This document shows, one piece after another, positions 8,929 through 15,380 of a DNA stretch of 23,421 bases. Source of the DNA: PGYR01 sp041595255 (lineage in GTDB: Bacteria; Bacteroidota; Ignavibacteria; Kapaibacteriales; UBA2268); the NCBI GenBank assembly GCA_041595255.1, contig JBFHKR010000031.1, forward strand, positions 1-23,421, written 5' to 3'. The first letter of the stretch is position 1. Every line of letters begins with the position of its first letter. Made by a program: the position numbers and the translations under genes. The notes under the pieces were generated by a model. That model saw only the letters and a list, made by a program, of their open reading frames with translations. It was not told where the DNA came from and did no database searches.

Positions 8929-10326
8929 ATGAATATATTAAAATTATTGAATTTGTTATCACCTCAGGCAACAGCTAAATCTATATTTTATAAGGATTGG
9001 TTATCAACTAAACATTTATATCTAATTGAAAATCAATTGTTAAAATTGTATAATGGAAAGAAAAACAAGTTGATTATAAATATGCCTCCTAGACATGGTA
9101 AATCCCAATTAGTAACTAAAATCTACCCTCTTTGGTGGTTACTCAATAGGCCATCAGATAGGATAATAATAGCAGCTTATAACAGCACATTGGCTGAGTA
9201 TTTTGGTCGTGAAATACTTGATTTATTCAAAAATATAAGTAGTGAATATGGTTTAGAATTGAGTGCATCACAAAAAGCAAAGTCCGAATTTGTAACTAAT
9301 AAAAATGGGAGCATTAGCTCTGTAGGGGTAGGTGGTTCATTAACAGGTAAAGGTGCTAACCTGATAATAGTAGATGATCCGATTAAAAACGATGCTGAAG
9401 CAAACTCATCAGAGGCAAGGGATAAATTATACGAATGGTTCAACGCGACTTTATTAACGAGATTGGAGCCAAATGGAGCTATTATACTGGTGATGACCCG
9501 ATGGCACGAAGACGACCTAGCTGGGCGATTGCTAAAACAAAAGAAATGGGACAGAATAATACTACCTGCTATTGCGGAAAAGAATGATATACTAGGGAGA
9601 AAAGTAGGCGAAGCACTTTGGGAAAACCGTTATTCTATATCTTCCCTATTAGATATAAAAGATAGTATTGGCAGCTATTGGTTTTCGAGTCTATACCAAC
9701 AATCACCTGCACCAGCTGGAGGTGGAATTTTCAAGAGAAGTGATTTCAAGTATTTCGAGATATTAAGTGGGCACATTAAATCGAAAGACTTTGTTTTAGA
9801 ACTAAGTGATTTAGATACTTTTTTGGCTTGTGATTTGGCTATCTCTACTAATGAGAAAGCCGACTATACAGTAATAGCAGTGTTTGTGAAGGACGAAGAT
9901 AAGAATCTGATTATACTAGATATATTGAGAGAAAAAATACTTCCTTCGAAACATACCGAGTTAATCAGAGAACTCTACGAAAAACATAAGCCATCACAAA
10001 TAGGAATAGAAACAGTCCAATACCAAGCTAGTTTATTTCATAACCTAAGTAATCTAGGATTGCCAGTAACTAAGCTGGTACCAAAGAAGGACAAAGTTTC
10101 TAGAGCATTGCCACTTGCTGCGAAATTAGAAGCAGGAAAAGTCTATTTCAATAAATCTATCAACTGCCTAGCTGAAATAGAGAATGAGTTACTGAACTTC
10201 CCAAATGCAAAACACGATGACATTGTCGATACTTTATCTTATGCAACTGAGATGTTATTGATGATAAGTGAAACCCAACCAGTAGGCTATCACAGGAGAC
10301 GGGAGAATTTATTGAGGGGGTTTTAG
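8929..10326 (+). CDS. Phage-type terminase large subunit (solitary)
   Basis: 465 aa from the ATG at 8929; a TTG six bases upstream is a less likely alternative start. The N-terminal ATPase has Walker A PPRHGKS (53-59), Walker B IIVDDPI (146-152) and the segment MTRWHEDDLAGRLL, typical of the terminase family (COG5362-like). The C-terminal nuclease has an RNase H-like fold with ACDLAIS (Asp302), GIETVQ (Glu361) and HDDIVD (Asp430, Asp431). All key acidic residues are present, so the protein looks intact. In phages it cuts concatemeric DNA and pumps it into the capsid. No portal, capsid, tail, small terminase or integrase gene is nearby, so this is an orphan: a prophage relic or a domesticated gene. 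Its last 111 bp are repeated at 11679-11789. It is divergent from the histidine kinase gene. Confidence 0.9.
   Translation: MNILKLLNLLSPQATAKSIFYKDWLSTKHLYLIENQLLKLYNGKKNKLIINMPPRHGKSQLVTKIYPLWWLLNRPSDRIIIAAYNSTLAEYFGREILDLFKNISSEYGLELSASQKAKSEFVTNKNGSISSVGVGGSLTGKGANLIIVDDPIKNDAEANSSEARDKLYEWFNATLLTRLEPNGAIILVMTRWHEDDLAGRLLKQKKWDRIILPAIAEKNDILGRKVGEALWENRYSISSLLDIKDSIGSYWFSSLYQQSPAPAGGGIFKRSDFKYFEILSGHIKSKDFVLELSDLDTFLACDLAISTNEKADYTVIAVFVKDEDKNLIILDILREKILPSKHTELIRELYEKHKPSQIGIETVQYQASLFHNLSNLGLPVTKLVPKKDKVSRALPLAAKLEAGKVYFNKSINCLAEIENELLNFPNAKHDDIVDTLSYATEMLLMISETQPVGYHRRRENLLRGF
10213..10323 (+). repeat. 111-bp direct repeat, copy A (3' end of the terminase gene)
   Basis: This stretch codes for terminase residues 429-465 (HDDIVD to the end). 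It aligns without gaps to 11679-11789, offset 1,466 bp, with 101 of 111 bases identical by my reading. The similarity stops sharply on the left within the codon before His429. On the right it stops at the terminase stop codon. Confidence 0.9.
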
Positions 10327-10398
10327 GGTTTGAATTGAATTATATTTATTTGTATTTTGGACAAACACGGATGACACTTAACCTAGGAATTTTATATC

Positions 10399-10767
10399 AT
10401 GCACCCTTTAGCTATAACATTATTGATAAGCTTATATCTAATTCAATTTTACAATTCCCTACGAAAGTTAAGCAAAGATAGTTTTAAAGACATTTTTTAT
10501 ACTGCTAATTAAGAAGAATTTGATTTAGATAAAATCAAGATTTTTAATGAATTAGACAAACGATTCAAAGTAGATATTATAGATGCAGATAAAATAATCG
10601 TTGAAAGAAAGTTCTCGGTTTTTGATTTTGGATATGCCTTTCTTGTAACAATAAACAACAATTCAGTGAAGCTATTATTTTACAATAGAGATCTAATAAA
10701 GATAAGCTCTAAGATGAAGAATCAAGATATAATTCATATATTGAAGATGAATAGAGTTATTGGATAA
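10399..10767 (+). pseudogene. Small membrane-anchored hypothetical protein with an in-frame stop
   Basis: Reading from the ATG at 10399 gives an N-terminal hydrophobic segment (HPLAITLLISLYLIQFY), then KLSKDSFKDIFYTAN. A TAA stop follows at 10510-10512 (codon 38). The same frame then stays open for another 84 codons to the TAA at 10765-10767, with well-mixed content such as DKRFKVDIIDADKIIVERKF and FGYAFLVTINNN. A single C-to-T change of CAA (Gln) would create this stop, which suggests a recently broken gene of about 122 aa. No convincing internal start follows the stop, so the C-terminal part is probably not made. I do not recognise the family. This frame is the only coding content in the gene-poor stretch 10327-10880. 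Alternatives are a sequencing error or chance openness. Confidence 0.5.
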
Positions 10768-10827
10768 GTAAACACTTTTTTCAATTGCAGAGTAGTTGAA
10801 TATTAGTAGCAACTTGTTATCGCTCTT

Positions 10828-10851
10828 ATAAAACAACTCCGCTAGGAGTTG
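10828..10851 (-). terminator. Probable terminator of the toxin-antitoxin operon
   Basis: On the minus strand CAACTCC-TAGC-GGAGTTG (10851 down to 10834) is a perfect 7-bp stem with a 4-nt loop, followed by TTTTAT. It lies 30 bp past the toxin stop. A second A/T-only inverted repeat, AATAATTAA / TTAATTATT (10852-10860 and 10881-10889), covers the toxin stop itself. The T run is short, so termination may be weak. Confidence 0.55.
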
Positions 10852-10880
10852 AATAATTAAGGATACTGTTTTTATACGGT

Positions 10881-11255
10881 TTAATTATTTTCGTAAAGAA
10901 TTAATGTGAGTTCCTCAACTTTTTTAAACTCTATATCGGAAGTAATTAGTGGTAAGTCTAAATAGATAGCTGTTGCTATTATAATACTATCGGGTAGTTT
11001 CATATTAAACGTTTTACGTATTCTGATAGTCTCTTGTTTGATAGAGCTATTAATATTTATCGTTTTGCATTGTGAGACAAAGTCTTTTATTATTATGTCT
11101 TCTTCGTTTGTAATCCCCTTGTAAGCCAACAATTCTAGTTCTGTAATAACCGAAATGTAAAGTTGTTTCTCGTCTAACAATTCGGCTAAAGTTTCATCAC
11201 CATTTAACAAATAAAGAATGATATTAGTATCTAAAAAAAGACTATTACCACTCAT
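10881..11255 (-). CDS. PIN-domain toxin, VapC-like
   Basis: 124 aa, the usual size for a single PIN domain. The acidic quartet is visible: Asp9 in FLDTNIILYLL, Glu39 or Glu41 in ITELELLAYKG, Asp89 in KLPDSIIIATA and Asp107 in LITSDIEF. In this family, the protein is a magnesium-dependent ribonuclease, usually cutting tRNA or rRNA, and is held inactive by its antitoxin. The start overlaps the end of the upstream antitoxin gene by 11 bp, which is the classic VapBC arrangement with the antitoxin first. No key residue is missing, so the toxin is probably active. The pair lies between the two copies of the terminase 3' end, which suggests it arrived as accessory DNA. The actual RNA target cannot be read from the sequence. 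Confidence 0.88.
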   Translation of the reverse strand: MSGNSLFLDTNIILYLLNGDETLAELLDEKQLYISVITELELLAYKGITNEEDIIIKDFVSQCKTININSSIKQETIRIRKTFNMKLPDSIIIATAIYLDLPLITSDIEFKKVEELTLILYENN

Positions 11256-11427
11256 TGCGAAGCTCGTTTTGGATAGTTAAAGCATCTTTTTTAAGTGATA
11301 TTTTGCCAACGTATTTATGAGTATTTATACCCATTGGCTTCACTTCTTTGGCTATTCTTTCTAATATATTTTTGATGCTTTTCTTAGTAGCTCCCCTTCT
11401 TATCGTGATTACCATAGCTTTGCCCAT
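11245..11427 (-). CDS. Antitoxin partner of the PIN toxin, VapB-like
   Basis: 60 aa. The sequence has an ITIRRGATKKSIKNIL N-terminus and a C-terminal half HKYVGKISLKKDALTIQNEL ending in RNEW. From memory, this matches a small antitoxin family found next to PIN toxins in Bacteroidota and Cyanobacteria, with the pattern 'TI-x-KG-x-x-K-x-x-I' and 'G-x-I-x-L-K-x-D-x-L-x-I-Q-x-x-L-R-x-E-W'. The N-terminal part should bind DNA and the C-terminal part should block the toxin. Two starts are possible: ATG at 11427, or ATG at 11415 giving MVITIRRG, which fits the family N-terminus better. It ends inside the toxin gene with an 11-bp overlap. A clear promoter and a palindrome lie just upstream, consistent with autoregulation. 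Confidence 0.8.
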   Translation of the reverse strand: MGKAMVITIRRGATKKSIKNILERIAKEVKPMGINTHKYVGKISLKKDALTIQNELRNEW

Positions 11428-11466
11428 CTTTATTATTTATTAATTTCGTATTTCAATAGTAATAAA

Positions 11467-11498
11467 CAAATATACTTAAAAACTATTGTTGGAACAAT
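11467..11498 (-). promoter_or_regulatory. Bacteroidota-type promoter of the toxin-antitoxin operon
   Basis: On the minus strand there is ATTG (11498-11495), then 20 nt, then TATATTTG (11474-11467). This is an exact match to the TTG / TAnnTTTG promoter form used by the main sigma factor of Bacteroidota. The predicted transcript would start about 30-35 nt before the antitoxin ATG at 11427. Confidence 0.65.
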
Positions 11499-11499
11499 A
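11484..11499. promoter_or_regulatory. Palindrome overlapping the -33 element, candidate antitoxin operator
   Basis: TATTGTT-GG-AACAATA is a perfect inverted repeat with 7-bp arms and a 2-bp centre. It covers the -33 element of the toxin-antitoxin promoter. Such a position is typical for an operator where the antitoxin, alone or with the toxin, blocks transcription. The role is inferred from position only. Confidence 0.5.
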
Positions 11500-11585
11500 C
11501 ATATCTAATCAAATATGATATTTGAGGTTAATATTAAGTCTGCCTATATTCGGGAAAAGAGATTGAATAAGTATTTAGAATAAAT

Positions 11586-11618
11586 CCCCCAACCCCCTTA
11601 AAATTTAAGGGGTTGGGG
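11586..11618. repeat. G/C-rich imperfect hairpin in an A/T-rich gap
   Basis: The left arm is CCCCC-AA-CCCCC-TTAA and the right arm TTAA-GGGG-TT-GGGG, separated by AAT. The stem has one bulged C. It stands out sharply from its A/T-rich surroundings. Similar C-run/G-run hairpins occur as dispersed intergenic repeats in Bacteroidota. It could act as a transcription barrier, but it has no T run on either side. Confidence 0.6.
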
Positions 11619-11678
11619 CATGTCTTAGGTCTAAATTCAAAGACAATTCGCTTCTACTTCTGAATCCTTTACCACGTT

Positions 11679-11798
11679 CACGATGACATTGTCGATACAT
11701 TATCTTATGCAACTGAGATGTTATTGATGATAAGTGAATCCCAGCCCGAGGGCTATCACAGAAAACGGGAAAATCTATTGAGGGGGTTTATGGGGTAG
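11679..11798 (+). pseudogene. Detached 3' end of a terminase large-subunit gene (repeat copy B)
   Basis: The reading frame from 11679 gives HDDIVDTLSYATEMLLMISE, then SQPEGYHRKRENLLRGFMG and TAG at 11796-11798. Over 111 bp (11679-11789) it matches 10213-10323 without gaps at 101 of 111 positions. Six differing codons are silent (Thr, Gln, Pro, Arg, Glu, Leu). Three change the residue: T to S, V to E and R to K. This silent bias means the copy diverged while still under selection in a working gene, not after becoming a useless fragment. Nothing recognisable as terminase precedes it, apart from a weak 'ctgaat...cca' resemblance that I do not trust. Its end overlaps the stop of the convergent glycosyltransferase gene at 11788. 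The stretch 11428-11787 otherwise holds only the promoter, palindrome and hairpin listed separately. Confidence 0.85.
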
Positions 11799-13104
11799 TT
11801 ACCTCATCCAAAATCTCTGCTAACTTCTTACTAGCATTTCTGCGTTCGTATTGCTCAATCGCCTTTATATTAGGCTGTGTTAGAGGTAAAGATTCTTCCC
11901 AATGATGATAAAATTCGAATAGATTTTCAGCTATTCTATCAATCTCGGATTGGTGAGCCACTAGACCAGCATCAGTTTCGTATATTAGCTCCGCTATGGC
12001 ACTCTCATTAGGCGCAATAGCGAACAGGGGTCTCTTAGTACCCAAATACTCATAAACCTTACCAGGGACGATTTCCTCGCTTTCTTTGGCTTCATCGACT
12101 ATTAGTAGAAGCGCTTCCGATTTGATGAGATAGCTGATGCTTTCTTTATGGGTTACGTAGCCAACAGTTTCTATACATTCTTTGAAACTTGCGTTCTCGA
12201 ACATTTCTATTACTTCTTCTCCGAACCTACCTACGAACACTAGCTTCAGCTTCTCTTTGTCTATCTTGCCCATCTGTATCAGCTTTTCTATAGCTTCGAA
12301 TAGACTTTTTGGGTTACGCCTTCCGTAAAGAGAACCAGTATAAGTTAAAGTGAATTTTTCATTCCTAGTGTACACTCCATCAGGGAAATCACTAGAATCA
12401 TAACCATTAGGTACATGATGGAATTTTGATTTATCTAAGTCATTATACTTGCCGAAAGCATCTTTGATTATACCTTGCCACGCAGCTTCAACCGCAGTAG
12501 CATTTTTGAAAACGCTGTGTTCCATACTTCTATCAATAGCAGCAGGTAAAAACCAACGATTAGGAGTAGTCAGAAATCCAGTCCAGGGGTCACGAAACCC
12601 CGCTACCCAGGGCAACTTAGTCTCTTTTTGTAAGCTATTCGCAATTACAGAGCAAGTGTAAGGAGGTGAGCTACTATATATAGCATCTATCTTATATTCA
12701 TTTATTATTTTCTTAGCTTCTTTTTTTGCAGAGAAAAACCAGCCAATACGAGCATCTGGTATAAATATAGTGGCTCTTATTAGTTCAGCTATTCTATCTA
12801 CAAACGGCGATTTCTGATTATCATTCTTAATATTATTTACATCTAGTGCTTCACCTTTCTTACGACCAGTGAATTTGCGGTATATATCGTAAGGTTCGAA
12901 GATCCTGCTTTTACGTACTATTGTATTTTCTGGAATTTCTTTTAATAAGCTATTGTCAATTGCTTGGTATTCACCATTTTCCACTGTTAGGACTATAGGA
13001 TTCCAACCGAATTCGGGTAAGTACTTTATGTGTTTTAGAACTCTTTGGACACCAGGACCACCAGAAGGTGGAAAATAATATGCGATGATTAGTAAGTTTT
13101 TCAA
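11788..13104 (-). CDS. Glycosyltransferase, GT4-like (GT-B fold)
   Basis: 438 aa. The N-terminus LLIIAYYFPPSGGPGVQRVL is typical of a group of GT4-like glycosyltransferases with the GT-B fold. The C-terminal half has the usual donor-binding features: FTLTYTGSLYGRRNPKSL, KLVFVGRFGEEVIEMFE, and EEIVPGKVYEYLGTKRPLFA with the conserved glutamates and 'K-x-x-E-Y-L-x-x-x-R-P' segment. The start is a TTG at 13104, immediately after the TAA of the amidotransferase gene. The conserved N-terminus requires this rare start, because no ATG lies near. The sugar and acceptor are unknown; such enzymes usually act in capsule, O-antigen or exopolysaccharide synthesis. It is the last gene of the run from ychF. 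Its 3' end overlaps the detached terminase fragment on the other strand. Confidence 0.88.
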   Translation of the reverse strand: MKNLLIIAYYFPPSGGPGVQRVLKHIKYLPEFGWNPIVLTVENGEYQAIDNSLLKEIPENTIVRKSRIFEPYDIYRKFTGRKKGEALDVNNIKNDNQKSPFVDRIAELIRATIFIPDARIGWFFSAKKEAKKIINEYKIDAIYSSSPPYTCSVIANSLQKETKLPWVAGFRDPWTGFLTTPNRWFLPAAIDRSMEHSVFKNATAVEAAWQGIIKDAFGKYNDLDKSKFHHVPNGYDSSDFPDGVYTRNEKFTLTYTGSLYGRRNPKSLFEAIEKLIQMGKIDKEKLKLVFVGRFGEEVIEMFENASFKECIETVGYVTHKESISYLIKSEALLLIVDEAKESEEIVPGKVYEYLGTKRPLFAIAPNESAIAELIYETDAGLVAHQSEIDRIAENLFEFYHHWEESLPLTQPNIKAIEQYERRNASKKLAEILDEVTTP

Positions 13105-13782
13105 TTAACCTTCGAAGAAATTATTTAGAAAATTGGAAAGTAATTCATTATTTGCGTCAAATATATCATCAGAATCGAATAGATTATCATGATCTTGAGT
13201 AGAAGGATTATCATCCAAATCATCAAAACAATGAGCATACAAATCAATCAATGAATCCATAGTTTGCTCCAAATGGCATTGGAATCCATAACAATTATCA
13301 TTGACTTTGAATATCTGAACATCGCATTGTGACGATTTTCCGATAATTTGGATTTTGTCATTAGGTATTATCTCTTCTCCATGCCAGTGTAATGTTTCTA
13401 TAATATCAAATTCGGGGATTATATCCCTATCTTTTGCTAATATAACATCATACCACCCTATCTCTTTCTGAGGCATTGGTACTACTTTACAACCTACTGC
13501 ACTAGCTACTAATTGTGCTCCCAAACAAATCCCAAGTACTTTTTTATTCGCCCTTATTAGATTGCTAATAAACTGTTTTTCATCTAAAAGCCAAAACAAT
13601 TCATTGTGGTCATTTGAACTCATATTACCACCCATGAATATATATCCATCATACTCATCTTCGGGCATAACACCATCTTTGTAAATATGAATCTCATCAA
13701 GTTCATGGCCGTTTTCTGCAGCCCAATCTGCAATGTATGCCGGACCTTCAAAATTACAATGTAATATAACAGCTAATCTCAT
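13105..13782 (-). CDS. Class I glutamine amidotransferase-like protein
   Basis: 225 aa. The nucleophile elbow is LGICLGAQL with Cys86. The other two triad members are His170 and Glu172 in GFQCHLEQT. The triad is complete, so the domain can probably hydrolyse glutamine. The fold is that of the GMP synthase-like stand-alone amidotransferases, and no synthase domain is attached. Such proteins release ammonia for a partner enzyme or hydrolyse gamma-glutamyl compounds. The partner is not evident here. The last 30 residues are rich in Asp and Asn (DDLDDNPSTQDHDNLFDSDD) and look disordered. Its ATG overlaps the rmuC stop as TAATG, and the next gene starts directly after its own stop. The gene is therefore in the middle of a tightly packed operon. 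Confidence 0.85.
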   Translation of the reverse strand: MRLAVILHCNFEGPAYIADWAAENGHELDEIHIYKDGVMPEDEYDGYIFMGGNMSSNDHNELFWLLDEKQFISNLIRANKKVLGICLGAQLVASAVGCKVVPMPQKEIGWYDVILAKDRDIIPEFDIIETLHWHGEEIIPNDKIQIIGKSSQCDVQIFKVNDNCYGFQCHLEQTMDSLIDLYAHCFDDLDDNPSTQDHDNLFDSDDIFDANNELLSNFLNNFFEG

Positions 13783-15131
13783 TACTCATCTTCACTATTA
13801 TCTTCGAATAAGTTATCTTTTAAATTATCTTCTAACAATTTAGTTGGTTCACTTTGGTAAGATACAACTTTTTCTAATTTTTTCTGCATTTGTCTGCTCC
13901 TAACCCCAACTAGAGTTTTGATGCTGTTTTTGGCAGTATCCAATTGGTTTAGAGCTTTATCTAAGACATCTCCAAAAGTAGAAAATTCTTTTTTAACTTC
14001 ACTTAAAACCTGCCAAACTTCGCTAGATCGCTCTTGAATAGCCAAAGTACGGAATCCCATTTGCAAACTACTTAGGAATGCGGCTAGAGTAGTTGGTCCA
14101 GTTATATTTACTCTATATAGTGTCTGTATCTCATGAAAAAGTGCAGGGTCACGAAGTATTTCGGCGTAAAGTCCTTCCATAGGAACGAACATAATCGCAA
14201 AATCAGTAGTAGTGCCAGGGTTTATATATTTATCACTAATATCTTTCGCAAATTTCTTTACTGATTTATAGAGTTCTTTTCTTTGCAACTCTGCTTCTAC
14301 AAAGTCATTACTGTCGAATGCAGCAATTAGTCTAGAATAAGAGTCCGATGGAAATTTGGAGTCAATTGGTAGCATCACTTTACCATTATCGTCACCAGGG
14401 AGCAAAACTGCAAATTCGACTCTCTCAGATGTATTTGGTTTCGTTTGAGCATTTTTAGTATATAATGTTGGTCCAAGTATTTGTTCGAGAATTTGTTCCA
14501 ATTGGAACTCACCCATTACTCCACGAAGCTTTACATTGTTTAATACCTTATTAAGTCCATCCACGTCACCAGCTAGTTTTTTCATCTCACCTAGCCCTTT
14601 GTGAACCTCTTCTAATCTATCACTAACTGTGCTAAATGCTTGTGATATTCTGTTTTCCAAAGTCTTCTGTAGCTTTTCATCTACAGTTTCTTGCATTTTT
14701 TGAAGTTGTTTCGAGTTCTCCTCATTAAGACTATTGAGGTTCTTATCTACTTGTTTATTGAACTCCGAAATCTCAGATTTTATAGTCTCAGCTAATTTAT
14801 CTATACGTTCTTCGTTAGTACTAGAGAGCTCTCTGATCCTTCTTTCGAAATCATTAAATTTATCATTCTGTTGAACGAACTGTTCCGAATTTCTTTTTAG
14901 CATTTCCTCTTTAAGAGCAGAGAAATTGTTTGTGAGCTCTTCCCTATTGAGTCTAAAATTAATAGTTTGCTCTTCTCTAGCTTCTTTAGTAGCATTGTAC
15001 TGAGCATCTTTTATCTCTACTAATCTGGCATCTATATCTATAGTTTCATCATCACTATTCTTTGATTTTTTGAACAGGACAAATACTATCGCTAGTACTA
15101 AGATATTGACAATTAGTAGTATGATTTCCAT
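13782..15131 (-). CDS. rmuC: RmuC family DNA recombination protein
   Basis: 449 aa. One N-terminal membrane helix (IILLIVNILVLAIVFVLF, about 3-20) is followed by a long coiled coil (about 30-190). The RmuC domain (about 195-400) contains LRGVMGEFQLEQILEQIL, VMLPIDSKFPSDSY, FAIMFVPMEGLYAEI and ITGPTTLAAFLSSLQMGF, which are hallmark segments of the family. The domain has a restriction-endonuclease-like core. In E. coli, loss of RmuC raises inversion at short inverted repeats, but the exact activity is not settled. The start ATG lies one base after the stop of the upstream small gene, and its stop overlaps the amidotransferase start. The C-terminus is acidic (DNLFEDNSEDE). Confidence 0.93.
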   Translation of the reverse strand: MEIILLIVNILVLAIVFVLFKKSKNSDDETIDIDARLVEIKDAQYNATKEAREEQTINFRLNREELTNNFSALKEEMLKRNSEQFVQQNDKFNDFERRIRELSSTNEERIDKLAETIKSEISEFNKQVDKNLNSLNEENSKQLQKMQETVDEKLQKTLENRISQAFSTVSDRLEEVHKGLGEMKKLAGDVDGLNKVLNNVKLRGVMGEFQLEQILEQILGPTLYTKNAQTKPNTSERVEFAVLLPGDDNGKVMLPIDSKFPSDSYSRLIAAFDSNDFVEAELQRKELYKSVKKFAKDISDKYINPGTTTDFAIMFVPMEGLYAEILRDPALFHEIQTLYRVNITGPTTLAAFLSSLQMGFRTLAIQERSSEVWQVLSEVKKEFSTFGDVLDKALNQLDTAKNSIKTLVGVRSRQMQKKLEKVVSYQSEPTKLLEDNLKDNLFEDNSEDE

Positions 15132-15132
15132 T

Positions 15133-15372
15133 TTAGTCAGACCCTTTTATTACTTTGATTATGAAAGCAGCTCTGTTTTCTTCGAATACTTTCGGTACTT
15201 CTGTTTTGAGCAAATCGAATATTATATCGCTTTCTCCTCTGATTTGAGTACTCATACTATTAGTAGTTACTTCTAATCCTGCAGTAGCATTGACTGCCGC
15301 AATAAAACTCTTGATAGGTGCAATATATTCTTCATTAAGAGGATATAAACTTATGTCAATTGATATTCTCAT
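15133..15372 (-). CDS. Thiamine-binding-like small protein (YkoF/MTH1187 family)
   Basis: 79 aa. The pattern DISLYPLNEEYIAPIKSFI, then 'N-S-M-S-T-Q-I-R-G-E', and a C-terminal 'AAFIIKVIKG' strand matches the small ferredoxin-like proteins of the MTH1187/YkoF group. In that group 'M-S-T-x-I-x-G-E' is the most conserved part. YkoF binds thiamine, and some relatives are annotated as thiamine-binding. The protein should form a beta-alpha-beta sandwich and oligomerise. No thiamine transport or synthesis gene is nearby, so the ligand is uncertain here. It starts 8 bp after the ychF stop and ends one base before rmuC, so it is cotranscribed with both. Confidence 0.7.
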   Translation of the reverse strand: MRISIDISLYPLNEEYIAPIKSFIAAVNATAGLEVTTNSMSTQIRGESDIIFDLLKTEVPKVFEENRAAFIIKVIKGSD

Positions 15373-15380
15373 CTATCCCC

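Noticed and set aside
11515..11583. 22-codon open frame starting with ATG in the toxin-antitoxin upstream gap
   Set aside because: Too short, with no supporting motif or ribosome site; chance openness in A/T-rich DNA is enough.
11652..11678. Possible extension of the terminase similarity upstream of copy B
   Set aside because: A loose match of a few bases (ctgaat, cca) needs a 2-bp gap, and an in-frame stop at 11661 is present; it cannot be told from chance.
8929..11798. A complete prophage or a known anti-phage defence island
   Set aside because: Only a terminase and a toxin-antitoxin pair are recognisable. No structural, integrase, restriction or other defence genes are present.
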